DNA of 38,836 nucleotides from Caulobacterales bacterium (GTDB lineage: Bacteria > Pseudomonadota > Alphaproteobacteria > Caulobacterales > Caulobacteraceae): positions 1-38,836 of the forward strand of contig JAEKKJ010000030.1 in assembly GCA_019510435.1 (NCBI GenBank), written 5' to 3'. Below, in pieces: positions 1 through 7,983 of the stretch (position 1 is the stretch's first letter; every line of letters starts with the position of its first letter). A program made the position numbers and the translations under genes. The notes under the pieces are model-generated. The model was not told the origin of the DNA. It saw nothing but the letters and a program-made list of their open reading frames with translations, and searched no databases.

Positions 1-97
1 CGGCGGTGGCGAAGGCGACGGAGGCCAGGAGGCCGAGGGCCAGCAGCATGGCGGTGGCGTAGCGGTCGACTTGGGTCTCGATCATGCGGATGGTCAT
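1..97 (-). CDS. Small membrane or exported protein, N-terminal part only
   Basis: The reading frame begins with ATG at 97 and runs off the left edge of the window, so only about 32 residues are visible. It starts MTIRMIETQVDRYATAMLLA and continues into a hydrophobic Ala/Leu-rich stretch, which fits an uncleaved signal anchor or a first membrane segment. A GGAGAG ribosome binding site lies about five bases upstream of the ATG. The family cannot be named from this fragment. The neighbouring minus-strand gene also encodes a small envelope protein but is separated by 291 bases, so the two are probably not one operon. Confidence 0.55.
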   Translation of the reverse strand, partial: MTIRMIETQVDRYATAMLLALGLLASVAFATA

Positions 98-388
98 CTG
101 GGTCTCTCCGTCAGCTCTTTTGTTGAGGCCCCGGGGGAGCGGGGCTGTCCGTCTGGACACTGTTTAGATAGCACCATCTGAACATTGCATAGATCACCGA
201 TTTCGCCGACCCGCTATGCGTTCCTGCATGGCTTGTTCCCCAACCCGCGGAGCGGAAGAAAAAGGGGACCACCAAGACCACCAAGACCACGAAGGGGCCC
301 GGGCAGGCTGAGAGGCGCAGCGCCACAGCGCCCTTGGTGGTCTTCGTGGTCTTGGCGGTCGAACAGGACTGCGCCTTCGGCGCGCCGA
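98..388. other. Intergenic region carrying an inverted repeat
   Basis: No convincing gene is seen here. The part nearest the left gene (about 150-215) is AT-richer than its surroundings and is the likely promoter zone for that gene. No -35/-10 pair is clear enough to call. The right part is occupied by the inverted repeat at 267-360. Several reading frames cross this stretch, but they have arginine- or proline-rich shadow composition. Confidence 0.5.
267..360. repeat. Intergenic inverted repeat built of 9-bp units
   Basis: Left arm 267-296 and right arm 331-360 are inverted copies matching at 27 of 30 positions, with a 34-base spacer. Each arm consists of three tandem copies of a nine-base unit of the form ACCACCAAG or ACCACGAAG. 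The spacer holds its own small palindrome, GGCGC-A-GCGCC, at 314-324. Units of this kind resemble the dispersed palindromic elements with CCTTCGTGG-like motifs seen between genes in many bacterial genomes; that resemblance is from memory. The RNA could fold into a long hairpin downstream of the Gly-zipper gene, so it may also act as a terminator or mRNA-stabilising end. Confidence 0.75.
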
Positions 389-772
389 CTAGCGGCGGTA
401 GTAGTCGTAGCGGTAGGCGTGGTCGCCGTAGGCGTAGTGGCCGTAGTCGTAGCCGCGGTCGTAGGCGCGGTAGCGGTAGTCGCTGCTGTAGGGGCGCGCC
501 TCGCGATAGCCGTAGCCGTAGGCGTTGCGTTCCCGATAGCGGTCGCGGTCGTGGTCGTGGCTGGTCGCCGCGCCCAGGGCGGCGCCGGCGACGGCGCCCA
601 GGGCCACCGCCTCGCCATGGCCATGGCCCACGGCCGCGCCGGCGACGCCGCCCAGCAGGGCGCCCAGCAGGGCGCCTTCGGTCTTGGTGGCGGCCGCGGC
701 GCCCGTGGCGGGCAGGGCGACGGCGGCGACCATGGCCGCGGCGACAGCGGTCTTCGCGAATCTGATGGTCAT
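389..772 (-). CDS. Exported glycine-zipper protein with Tyr/Arg-rich tail
   Basis: The protein has 127 residues. An N-terminal signal peptide (MTIRFAKTAVAAAMVAAVAL, with an Ala-rich cleavage region near residue 28) is followed by a Gly/Ala-rich double hairpin (ALLGALLGGVAGAAVG, then ALGAVAGAALGAA) typical of Gly-zipper 2TM families. The last 60 residues are rich in Tyr, Arg, Asp and His. Such proteins are usually envelope-located, either spanning or lining a membrane; a specific role cannot be given. The ATG at 772 was chosen because AAGGA lies about nine bases upstream and the signal peptide starts there. The open frame continues further upstream but with shadow-like sequence. Confidence 0.75.
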   Translation of the reverse strand: MTIRFAKTAVAAAMVAAVALPATGAAAATKTEGALLGALLGGVAGAAVGHGHGEAVALGAVAGAALGAATSHDHDRDRYRERNAYGYGYREARPYSSDYRYRAYDRGYDYGHYAYGDHAYRYDYYRR

Positions 773-966
773 CGATCTGGTCCTTTGGTCTTGCCACCGG
801 GGATCCGGCGACCTTGGAAATGACCTTAGAGCGCCCTGGCTGAACCCGATCGGAGCCGCCCGTTCACGCAGCCGACAGCTTTGCCGCCGGTTCTGCCGGG
901 TGGGGCTTTGCAGTTGGGGACCGACGCCCCATTTTCGCAGCACGAAGGAGCGGACGGGACAGGATC

Positions 967-1710
967 GTGGACGAGCTGAAGGCGATGGTTCCCCAGCGGA
1001 GCCTGATCTACCGGGTCGGCAAGAGCTGGCGACCCACCATCGACCGGGCGCTCTCGGCCCATTCGAAAGTCGGCGACCAGCCGGTGATGGACACGGCCCA
1101 GTTTCCCTGGACCGCCGCGCTGGAGGCGAACTGGGAGACCATCGCGGCCGAGGCGCGGTCGGTGCTGACCGACCTCAACGCCATCCCGCCGCTGCACGAC
1201 ATCTCGCCCGACCATCGGCGGATCGCCGAGCCCGACAACTGGCGCTCGTTCTTCCTCTGGGGCTACGGCTACCGGATGGAGGAGAACTGCGCGCGCTGCC
1301 CCCAGACCGAGCGCCTGCTGGCCAATGTGCCGGGTCTCAACAGCGCCTTCTTCTCGATCCTGAAGCCCGGCGCGCACATTCCGCGCCACCGCGGGGTGAC
1401 CAAGGCGATCATGACCTGCCACCTGGGACTGGTGACGCCCAGGTCCGGCCGCTGCGAGATGCAGGTCGCCGACCAGTTCGTGAGCTGGCGCGAGGGCCGC
1501 TGCCTGATCTTCGACGACACCTATCATCACGAGGTCTGGAACGAGACCGACGAGGTCCGGGTGGTGCTGCTGATCCAGTTCAAGCGGCCGATCCGCCAGC
1601 CCGGCAAGCTGCTGGGCGACCTGTTCCTGGCGGGGGTGAAGCACAGCCCCTTCGTGCAGGAGGCCAAGCGCAACCTCTATGTCTGGAAGGACGCCGCCAA
1701 GGCGGATTGA
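967..1710 (+). CDS. Aspartyl/asparaginyl beta-hydroxylase family dioxygenase
   Basis: The 247-residue protein has the Asp_Arg_Hydrox core, a double-stranded beta-helix that in this family uses Fe(II) and 2-oxoglutarate. The match to the AspH/LpxO pattern is seen in HIPRHRG (iron ligand probably His141), CHLGLV (151-156) and FDDTYHHEVWNE (second ligand probably His188). Arg198, ten residues after the second His, corresponds to a 2-oxoglutarate-binding arginine in AspH. Relatives hydroxylate Asp/Asn side chains or lipid A acyl chains; the substrate here is unknown. No transmembrane segment is visible, unlike LpxO. GTG at 967 is the assumed start; its ribosome binding site is weak, and ATG at 985 is an alternative. 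It lies 61 bases upstream of the cysteine synthase gene. Confidence 0.82.
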   Translation: MDELKAMVPQRSLIYRVGKSWRPTIDRALSAHSKVGDQPVMDTAQFPWTAALEANWETIAAEARSVLTDLNAIPPLHDISPDHRRIAEPDNWRSFFLWGYGYRMEENCARCPQTERLLANVPGLNSAFFSILKPGAHIPRHRGVTKAIMTCHLGLVTPRSGRCEMQVADQFVSWREGRCLIFDDTYHHEVWNETDEVRVVLLIQFKRPIRQPGKLLGDLFLAGVKHSPFVQEAKRNLYVWKDAAKAD

Positions 1711-1771
1711 CACCGGCGTTCGCCGAGCGCCTTTCCGAACGATCGCCTCCCCAACCTTGACCGGAGCCTCC

Positions 1772-2833
1772 ATGGCCAAGTTCGACAGCATCCTCGGTAC
1801 GGTCGGCGGCACGCCGCTGGTGCGGATCAACAACGTCGCCCCAAAGCACGTGACGCTCTACGCCAAGGTCGAGGCCTTCAATCCGCTGGGCTCGGTGAAG
1901 GACCGCCTGGCGCTGGGGGTGATCGAGGCGGCCGAGCGCAGCGGCGAGCTGAAGCCGGGCCAGACGGTGATCGAGGCCACCAGCGGCAACACCGGCATTG
2001 GCCTGGCCATGGTCTGCGCCCAGAAGGGCTATCCCCTGGTCGTGGTGATGGCGGACAGCTTCTCGGTGGAGCGCCGCAAGCTGATGCGGTTCCTGGGCGC
2101 CAAGGTGGTGCTGACGCCGGCGGCGTTGCGCGCCACCGGCATGATCAACAAGTGCCTGGAGCTGGCCAAGACCCACGGCTGGTTCCTGACCCGCCAGTTC
2201 GAGAACGAGGCCAACGCCGACATGCACTCGCGCACCACGGCGCCGGAGCTGCTGGCCGACCTGGCCGGCGAGCGGTTCGACTACTGGGTGACCGGCTACG
2301 GCACCGGCGGGACGCTGAAGGGCGTGGCGCGGGTGCTGCGCCGGGAGCGGCCGGACACCAAGATCGTGGTCTGCGAGCCGGCCGACGCGCCGCTGATCCA
2401 GTCCGGCGAGGCCCAGCAGCGTCAGCCCGACGGCACGCCCGCGGCGGGACACCCGGCCTGGAAGCCGCACCCGATGCAGGGCTGGACCCCGGACTTCATC
2501 CCCAAGCTGACCGGGGAAGCGGTCGACAGCCACCTGATCGACCGCCTGATCTCCATCCCGGGGCCAGAGGCCCTGAAGGCCAGCCGCGACCTGGCCGCCA
2601 AGGAAGGCGTGTTCGTCGGCATCACCGCCGGCGCCACCTTCGCCGGGGCGCTGAAGGTGGCCGAGACCGCCGAACCGGGCTCGACCATCGTCTGCATGAT
2701 GCCGGACACCGGCGAGCGCTATCTTTCCACCCCGCTCTTCGCCGACACCCCGGCGGAGATGACGGCGGAGGAGATCGCGATCTTCCGCTCGACGCCGCTT
2801 TATGCCGACGTCGAGCTGCCGCAGCCGGCCTGA
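1772..2833 (+). CDS. cysK: Cysteine synthase A (O-acetylserine sulfhydrylase)
   Basis: This PLP enzyme of fold type II is expected to make cysteine from O-acetylserine and sulfide in the cytoplasm. The 353-residue sequence contains the PLP lysine in NPLGSVKDR (Lys43), the substrate loop TSGNTG (70-75) and the phosphate-binding GTGGTLKG. It is about 30 residues longer than typical CysK because of a C-terminal extension after TGERYLST, which includes an acidic AEMTAEEIAIF stretch. The open frame extends back to 1679, but ATG at 1772 fits the family N-terminus (MAKFDSILGTVGGTPL). The gene lies between two hydroxylase-family genes on the same strand. A cystathionine beta-synthase-like role cannot be excluded. 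Confidence 0.88.
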   Translation: MAKFDSILGTVGGTPLVRINNVAPKHVTLYAKVEAFNPLGSVKDRLALGVIEAAERSGELKPGQTVIEATSGNTGIGLAMVCAQKGYPLVVVMADSFSVERRKLMRFLGAKVVLTPAALRATGMINKCLELAKTHGWFLTRQFENEANADMHSRTTAPELLADLAGERFDYWVTGYGTGGTLKGVARVLRRERPDTKIVVCEPADAPLIQSGEAQQRQPDGTPAAGHPAWKPHPMQGWTPDFIPKLTGEAVDSHLIDRLISIPGPEALKASRDLAAKEGVFVGITAGATFAGALKVAETAEPGSTIVCMMPDTGERYLSTPLFADTPAEMTAEEIAIFRSTPLYADVELPQPA

Positions 2834-3178
2834 CCGCTTCGACCACCGTGGGACCCTCGCGGACGGCGCCACGCGCCGCTCCGGCCGTCGACGCATGCGC
2901 GCCGCGCCTCCTGATTCGACCGTTCGTCGCCGCACGCCGTCGACGAACGGCAGTATTCAAACGATGAGCGGAGAACATGTGCTGTGTTCGACCGCTAAGG
3001 ACTCGAATCCTTTGCCCTGAAATCGAGTCTTCTGGTATCAATCCCAGATATCGGGAAATCGTTCGCGGTCGATGACTGTGAGATTTCGTCGTTATGTTTC
3101 TATGGCGTAACTTGTTTCGCCACGGATACACGGCCTTCGGCACGACAGCCGCGCTGGGACGTCAGGGGATTGCTTCGC
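2834..3178. other. 345-base intergenic region, partly AT-rich, with hairpins
   Basis: No gene is supported. A perfect 10-bp stem (2920-2929 with 2941-2950, 11-base loop) lies about 90 bases after the cysK stop. It has no T-run, so it is at best a terminator of uncertain type. From about 2950 to 3120 the sequence is clearly AT-richer than the rest of the window, as expected for a promoter zone for the downstream hydroxylase gene. A second stem of seven bp pairs 3000-3006 with 3023-3029. No confident -35/-10 pair was found. Confidence 0.5.
2920..2950 (+). terminator. Candidate hairpin downstream of cysK
   Basis: CCGTTCGTCG (2920-2929) and its exact reverse complement (2941-2950) enclose an 11-base loop. 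There is no downstream T-tract, so intrinsic termination is not established. Confidence 0.3.
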
Positions 3179-4195
3179 GTGCCGGGAAATCTGTCCATCC
3201 GCCAGCTGATCGACACCCTGGAGGCGGGCGACTTCAAGGGCCTGCTGCAGGCGGCGGCGGACCATGAGGCGCGGGGCGAAACGCGCGCCGCCGCCGCCAC
3301 CTACCGCACCGCCCTGCAGGCCATCCCGCGGTTCCTCTCGCCGTCCGCGCGACCCGTACTGGAGCACGCCAAGGCGGTGGTGGACGCCAACGACGCGGCG
3401 CTTGAGGCCTTCCTGGCCGAGCGGCTGGCGCCCGTGCGCGCCCGCTATCCGGACCAGGGCCTGGGGAGGGTCGACCGCAGCCTGGACATCCTGCTGCGCA
3501 AGCGCCGGGTCTACCGCCCCGCCCCCAGTTTCATGTACGTGCCGCAGCTGCCGGCCATCGAGTTCTACGACCGTGGCGACTTCCCCTGGCTGGACGCTCT
3601 CGAGGCCGCCACCGCCGACATCCGCGCCGAGCTGGTCCAGGTGCTGGCGGGCGGGCCGGCGGCCCTGGAGCCGTACGTCAGCGTGGAGGGCGCGCCCGCG
3701 CCGCACTGGCGCGAACTCAACAACTCCCGCCGCTGGGGCGTCTTCTACCTGTGGCGGGCTGGCGAGCCGGTGCATGAGAACCTGGCGCGCTGCCCAAGGA
3801 CCGCCGCCGCCCTCGCCGACTGGCCGAAATGCGAGCTGAAGGGCACTGGCCCGTCGGCGGTGTTCTCGATCCTGGAGGCCGGCACGCGCATCCCGCCGCA
3901 CGTGGGGGTGAACAACGCCCGCCTGATCGTCCACCTGCCGCTCATCGTGCCGGCGGGCTGCGGCTTCCGAGTGGGCGCGGAGACCCGCAGCTGGGAGCCC
4001 GGCCGCGCCTTCGTCTTCGACGACACCATCGAGCACGAGGCCTGGAACGAGAGCGACCAGCCGCGGGCGGTGCTGATCCTGGACACCTGGAACCCGCTTC
4101 TCAGCGCCGCCGAGCGCGAGATGGTGACCGCCATGACCGCCGGCGTCGGCGACTACTACGGCGAGCTGCCGCAATATGCGCAGGGCTCGGCTTAG
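3179..4195 (+). CDS. Aspartyl/asparaginyl beta-hydroxylase with N-terminal helical domain
   Basis: This is a second Fe(II)/2-oxoglutarate dioxygenase of the AspH family, here about 338 residues. The catalytic half shows IPPHVGVNNARLIVHLPL (iron ligand near His241), FDDTIEHEAWNE (second ligand near His286) and an arginine ten residues after the second His. The N-terminal 110 residues are alpha-helical, Ala-rich and TPR-like, as in other bacterial members of this architecture. The frame is open from a TTG at 3170, but AGGGGA at 3164-3169 is well spaced only for GTG at 3179, which was chosen. Its stop overlaps the stop of the convergent response regulator gene by four bases. The substrate is unknown. 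Confidence 0.82.
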   Translation: MPGNLSIRQLIDTLEAGDFKGLLQAAADHEARGETRAAAATYRTALQAIPRFLSPSARPVLEHAKAVVDANDAALEAFLAERLAPVRARYPDQGLGRVDRSLDILLRKRRVYRPAPSFMYVPQLPAIEFYDRGDFPWLDALEAATADIRAELVQVLAGGPAALEPYVSVEGAPAPHWRELNNSRRWGVFYLWRAGEPVHENLARCPRTAAALADWPKCELKGTGPSAVFSILEAGTRIPPHVGVNNARLIVHLPLIVPAGCGFRVGAETRSWEPGRAFVFDDTIEHEAWNESDQPRAVLILDTWNPLLSAAEREMVTAMTAGVGDYYGELPQYAQGSA

Positions 4196-4881
4196 GGCGC
4201 CGGCCGGTCGATGAGGCGGTAGCCGACGCCGGGCGCGGATTCCAGCATCTCGGCCCCCAGCTTCTGGCGCAGCTGGCCGATGTAGACGCGCAGGTACTGG
4301 ATGTCGGCGCGCTCGCTACGCCAGACCGCCTGCAGCAGGTCGCGATGGCTGATGGGCCGGCCGAGGCTGAGGGCCAGCTCGCAGACCAGGTCGTATTCCT
4401 TGGGCGACAGCTTCACCGCGGCCCCGCCGCGGCTGACGGTGCGCAGGCCCATGTCGATGACGAGGTCGCCGGTGCGCACGACCGGCGCCGAGCCGCGCGC
4501 CTGCACGGCGTGGCGCAGGCCCGCGCGCAGGCGGGCCAGCAGCTCGTCCACCCCGAACGGCTTCTGCACATAGTCGTCGGCGCCCAGGTCCAGGGCCTGC
4601 ACCTTCATGGTCTCGGCGCCGCGCGCGGACAGCACCACGATCGGCGTCAGGCTGCGGGCGCGGATCTCCTGGATCACCGCCAGGCCGTCGCGGTCGGGCA
4701 GGCCCAGGTCCAGCAGCACCAGGTCCGGCGCATAGTGGTTGAACCAGCGCAGGCCCTCGGCTGCGGTCCGGGCCGCGACCGGACGCAGCCCCGCGGCCTT
4801 CAGGGTGGCGACCAGGGCCGCGTTGAGGCTGGGGTCGTCCTCGACCACCAGCACCGTGGCCGGATCGGCCTCGCCGGTCAT
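4192..4881 (-). CDS. KdpE-like response regulator, OmpR/PhoB type
   Basis: The 229-residue protein has an N-terminal receiver domain with acidic pocket VVEDD (12-16) and phosphoacceptor Asp58 in LVLLDLGLPD, followed by an OmpR-type winged helix (LSPKEYDLVCELA and SERADIQYLRVYIGQLRQKL). The sequence most resembles KdpE, which in other bacteria activates potassium-uptake genes. ATG at 4881 overlaps the stop of the upstream sensor kinase gene (TCAT at 4878-4881), so the two are co-translated and almost certainly a cognate pair. No kdpFABC genes are adjacent, so the target genes are not evident. Confidence 0.88.
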   Translation of the reverse strand: MTGEADPATVLVVEDDPSLNAALVATLKAAGLRPVAARTAAEGLRWFNHYAPDLVLLDLGLPDRDGLAVIQEIRARSLTPIVVLSARGAETMKVQALDLGADDYVQKPFGVDELLARLRAGLRHAVQARGSAPVVRTGDLVIDMGLRTVSRGGAAVKLSPKEYDLVCELALSLGRPISHRDLLQAVWRSERADIQYLRVYIGQLRQKLGAEMLESAPGVGYRLIDRPAP

Positions 4882-6428
4882 GCGGTCGGCGTCAATGTGG
4901 CGGGCGCCAGCGGGGCAAGCAGGCGCACGCGGGCCCCGGGGCGGTCCTGGCGGTCGCTCGCCTCCACGCGCCCGCCCTGGGCCTCGAGGAAGCCGCGGGC
5001 GATGGAGAGGCCGAGGCCGGTGCCGGGCGGGCGGCCGTCGCCGGCCTGTCCGCGCACGAACCGCTCGAACATCGGTTCGGGCGAGCCGCCGAAGCCCGGC
5101 CCCTCGTCCAGCACCTCCACCCAGCCCATGTCGCCCTCGCGCCCGGTGCGGACATGGACCGTGGACCCCGACGGCGAATATTTGCCGGCGTTCTCCAAGA
5201 GGTTGGCCAGGGCGCTTTCGAACAGCGCCGGGTCGACCAGCAGCGGCGCACGGCCGGCGCTGCGTCGCACCACCTTGTGCCCGGCGAGGGCCGGCGCGGC
5301 GCGGTCGAGGGCGGCGGCGATCAGCGTCCCAGGCTCGGTGGGCGCGGCCCGGACCGGCAGGGCGCCGGCGGCCAGGCGGTTCATGTCCAGCAGGTTCTCC
5401 ACCATCCGGCTGAGCCGCGCGGTCTCCGCCTCGGCGGCGGCCAGCAGCTGCGCCCGCGTGGCCTCGTCGTGGCCGCCGGCGAAGCGCTGCAGGCTCTGCA
5501 GGGTGAAGAGGATCGTCGAGAGCGGCGTCTTCAGATCGTGCGAAACGGCCGCCAGCAGATCTGCCTTCAGCCGCTCGCTGGCGGCCTGCACCCGGGTCTC
5601 CAGCACCTGGCGCGCATAGGCCTCGCGGTCGAGGGCCACGGAGAGGTAGCCGGCCACCGTCTCCACCAGCCGCTCGGGCTGGGCGGGCCGACCCTGCTCG
5701 CCGCCGGAGATGCGCACGCCGATCACCGCCTGCTGGCGCTGGGCGGTCTTCAGAGGCCAGAAGTCGAAGGCCGCGCCACCGGCCGGATAGGCGCCGCCGC
5801 GGGTGGCCAGACCCGCCGCCAGCGACCAGCCGGCCGCCTCCAGGTCCGCGTCCGCCAGCTGCGCGCCGCCGCTCTCGGCCACCAGGGTCAGGGCCTCGCC
5901 CTCCATCACCAGCACCACCGCGGGCGCCTGGAAGAGCTGGGCCAGGGCCTCGGCGCAGCGCTGGGTGACGCCGGCGCGGGTGGTCTCGCCCACCAGGCCG
6001 CGGGCCAGGGCGCGCACGGCCGCCGCCTGGCCCGCCGCAGACCAGGCCTCCAGCGCCCGGCGCCGGCCCTCGGAGGCCACGGCGCTGACCACCGCCGCCG
6101 TCGTCAGCAGCAGAGCCAGGGCCCAGACGTTGGCGGGGTCGGCGACCCGCAGGGTGTAGCGCGGCTCGATCAGGAAGTAGTTGTAGGCCAGCGCCCCGGT
6201 CACGGCCGCGGCCAGGGCCGGACCCCAGCCGAAGCTCACCGCGGCCAGGACCACCGGCAAGACGAACACCAGGGACAGGTTCGGAACCTTGACCTGCGTA
6301 TCCATCACCACGGCCGCCAAGGTCGCCACGGCGACGGCCACGATCGCCAGGCCATAGCCGACCGCCGCCGGCACGGGGCGCGAACGCGCGGCCGGGGCCT
6401 CCTCGGGCGGGACAATGGACGGGCTCAT
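4878..6428 (-). CDS. Short KdpD-like sensor histidine kinase (DUF4118)
   Basis: The protein has 516 residues. Four membrane segments lie between residues 20 and 120 (the DUF4118 region, with GALAYNYFLIEPRYTL), followed by a GAF-like region at about 140-270 and a kinase core. The phosphoacceptor is His297 in AVSHDLKTPLST; the ATP domain shows NLLENAGKYSP, DEGPGFG and GTGLGLSIARG. Classical KdpD is about 900 residues and carries an N-terminal cytoplasmic KdpD/Usp sensor part; that part is absent here. The start has a strong GGAGGA ribosome binding site (6431-6438). The gene is upstream of, and overlaps, the response regulator gene. The signal is unknown: loss of the N-terminal part argues against assuming classical potassium sensing. 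Confidence 0.85.
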   Translation of the reverse strand: MSPSIVPPEEAPAARSRPVPAAVGYGLAIVAVAVATLAAVVMDTQVKVPNLSLVFVLPVVLAAVSFGWGPALAAAVTGALAYNYFLIEPRYTLRVADPANVWALALLLTTAAVVSAVASEGRRRALEAWSAAGQAAAVRALARGLVGETTRAGVTQRCAEALAQLFQAPAVVLVMEGEALTLVAESGGAQLADADLEAAGWSLAAGLATRGGAYPAGGAAFDFWPLKTAQRQQAVIGVRISGGEQGRPAQPERLVETVAGYLSVALDREAYARQVLETRVQAASERLKADLLAAVSHDLKTPLSTILFTLQSLQRFAGGHDEATRAQLLAAAEAETARLSRMVENLLDMNRLAAGALPVRAAPTEPGTLIAAALDRAAPALAGHKVVRRSAGRAPLLVDPALFESALANLLENAGKYSPSGSTVHVRTGREGDMGWVEVLDEGPGFGGSPEPMFERFVRGQAGDGRPPGTGLGLSIARGFLEAQGGRVEASDRQDRPGARVRLLAPLAPATLTPTA

Positions 6429-6627
6429 GGGATCCTCCGGATCGTGGCCTCTCCCACAGGAAGGCCCGCCGGGCCGCCGATGCAAGGCCGCGCGGGCCCA
6501 GCGCGGCCACAACCATATGCGTTCTTTATGCGGATTGGCTTGCCGCTTGCGCCGGCCCAGGCCCTCGCGCAAACATCGCGGCGTGCACGCCAAGGCTGTC
6601 CAGCGCGGCTGGACCTGGCCGTTTCGC

Positions 6628-6634
6628 GGGGAGG
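6628..6634 (+). promoter_or_regulatory. Strong ribosome binding site implying a CTG start
   Basis: GGGGAGG at 6628-6634 is followed after five bases by CTG at 6640. No ATG, GTG or TTG lies at a suitable distance in the coding frame. This site is why the next gene is started at 6640. Confidence 0.5.
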
Positions 6635-6639
6635 CTGAC

Positions 6640-7023
6640 CTGAGCGACGCGCCGAGCCCGTTCGCCTTCGCCGCCGGCGACCTGCGCCGCTCGCAGGTGG
6701 AGGTGCGCACCTATGTGGAGGCCCTGGCCCAAAAGCTGGAGCAGGCCCTGCCCGACCGCACCAGCGTGGAGCGCCGGCGCGAGGGCCTGTTCGCCAAGAC
6801 CCAGCAGGTGGCCAAGCTGACCTTCCGCGGCGACCGGGCGGTCTACGAGCTCAGCCTCGGCAAGGCGCAGGTGATCGCCCGCAAGGCCAAGGTGGTGCGC
6901 GGCATCGCCATCAGCTCGACCGAACTTGCGCCCCCGCAATGGCTCGCCGAGCTGGGAGCCGAGGTGCGCGAGCTGGCCCAGGCCACCGGCGCCGCCAGCG
7001 ACGCCCTGCTCGACTTCCTCTAG
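6640..7023 (+). CDS. Conserved-looking protein of unknown function, first gene of YbjQ operon
   Basis: The product is about 127 residues: a short N-terminal tail (SDAPSPFAFAAGDL), two amphipathic helices (SQVEVRTYVEALAQKLEQAL), a central beta region (KLTFRGDRAVYELSLGKAQVIA) and a C-terminal helix. There is no signal peptide or membrane segment. I do not recognise the family. The CTG start follows from the ribosome binding site; alternatives in frame are GTG at 6583 and ATG at 6520, but the sequence they add is Arg/Pro-rich and looks non-coding. It ends 21 bases before the first YbjQ-type gene on the same strand, so it probably belongs to that operon. Confidence 0.65.
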   Translation: MSDAPSPFAFAAGDLRRSQVEVRTYVEALAQKLEQALPDRTSVERRREGLFAKTQQVAKLTFRGDRAVYELSLGKAQVIARKAKVVRGIAISSTELAPPQWLAELGAEVRELAQATGAASDALLDFL

Positions 7024-7044
7024 CGGCGGGACCGGGGGGCGGAC

Positions 7045-7983
7045 ATGGCGTGGTTTTCCAAGGGACCCAAGGACCGCGAGGCCGCTGAGCGCCAGCGCGC
7101 GGCGGCGACTGCGGCGCGAGAACGCCTCGACAAGTGGGAAGCGGCCCTGGCCCGCGGCGGGCTGCCGGACTTCGTGCAGGCCCGGCTGAGCGAAGCGGCC
7201 GAGCGGCGCGCGCCGTGGCTCTCCACCATGACCGCGGCCGAGCTGCTGCTGGTCCGGTCCCATGGCGCACGGCCGCTGGCCACCGTCTTCGGGACCTGCT
7301 GGTTCCAGTTCGGCGCCAGCTGGACCCGCGGCCACGCCGCCGGCTGGCGCACGGCGCTGGAGCGGCTGGTGGAGGAGGCCCGCGCCTGCGGCGCCAACGC
7401 GGTCGTCGACGTGAAGCTGCGCACCTCCGCCGCCGAGGCCGACAGCATGGACTACAGCCTGGTCGGCACGGCCATCCGCTTCGACAAGCTGCCGCCTTCC
7501 CCCGACCCGGTGGTGGCGACCACCCCGGCGCTGGAGTTCGTGCGGCTGCTGGAGGCCGGCGTCGTGCCCACCGGCATCGCCGTCGGCGCGCACTACGAAT
7601 GGCTGACCGACAACAGCTATAGCGGCCTGGCCGGGAACGTCTTCACCGGCAACCAGCCGCTCAACACCCTGGGCCAGTTCTGGGAGGGCGTGCGCCGGCG
7701 CGCCCACGCCGAGCTGCGGCTCGACGCAGCGCGTCAGGGGACCGGCGTCCTGGCCCACACCCATTTCGGCCAGATCCTCAAGCGCGAGGTGGAGAAGCAG
7801 CCCGACCAGTACCTGGGCCGCCACATCGTGGTGGGGACGGTGGTCCACACCCGCGCCGGTGACCGCGTCCCGCACGGCATCGAGCCGGTGGTCGACATGG
7901 TGGACGAGGCCTCGCCGCTGATCCGGACCAAGGCCGGCGGCGGCATGAACTACATGAACGACGAAGAGGAAGGGGCGATCTGA
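7045..7983 (+). CDS. YbjQ/heavy-metal-binding-domain protein, two-domain form
   Basis: The protein has 312 residues. After a helical, charged N-terminus (1-50) there are two related alpha/beta units of the YbjQ (DUF74) type, at about 60-150 (STMTAAELLLVRSHGARPL ... GANAVVDVKLRT) and 160-280 (ALEFVRLLEAGVVPTGIAVG ... VVGTVVHTR). The family name refers to putative heavy-metal binding, but its biochemical role is poorly established and no Cys/His metal site is obvious here. No signal peptide is seen, so it is probably cytoplasmic. Its TGA overlaps the ATG of the next gene (TGATG), so the two YbjQ-type products are translationally coupled. Confidence 0.75.
   Translation: MAWFSKGPKDREAAERQRAAATAARERLDKWEAALARGGLPDFVQARLSEAAERRAPWLSTMTAAELLLVRSHGARPLATVFGTCWFQFGASWTRGHAAGWRTALERLVEEARACGANAVVDVKLRTSAAEADSMDYSLVGTAIRFDKLPPSPDPVVATTPALEFVRLLEAGVVPTGIAVGAHYEWLTDNSYSGLAGNVFTGNQPLNTLGQFWEGVRRRAHAELRLDAARQGTGVLAHTHFGQILKREVEKQPDQYLGRHIVVGTVVHTRAGDRVPHGIEPVVDMVDEASPLIRTKAGGGMNYMNDEEEGAI

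Noticed and set aside
111..823. Arg- or Val-rich open frames on both strands around the Gly-zipper gene
   Set aside because: They overlap the better-supported signal-peptide protein at 389-772 and the inverted repeat, and show no start signals or domains.
2995..3030. tRNA T-arm-like sequence (ACTCGAATCC)
   Set aside because: No acceptor, D or anticodon arm can be built around it; the stem is short and the loop size is wrong.
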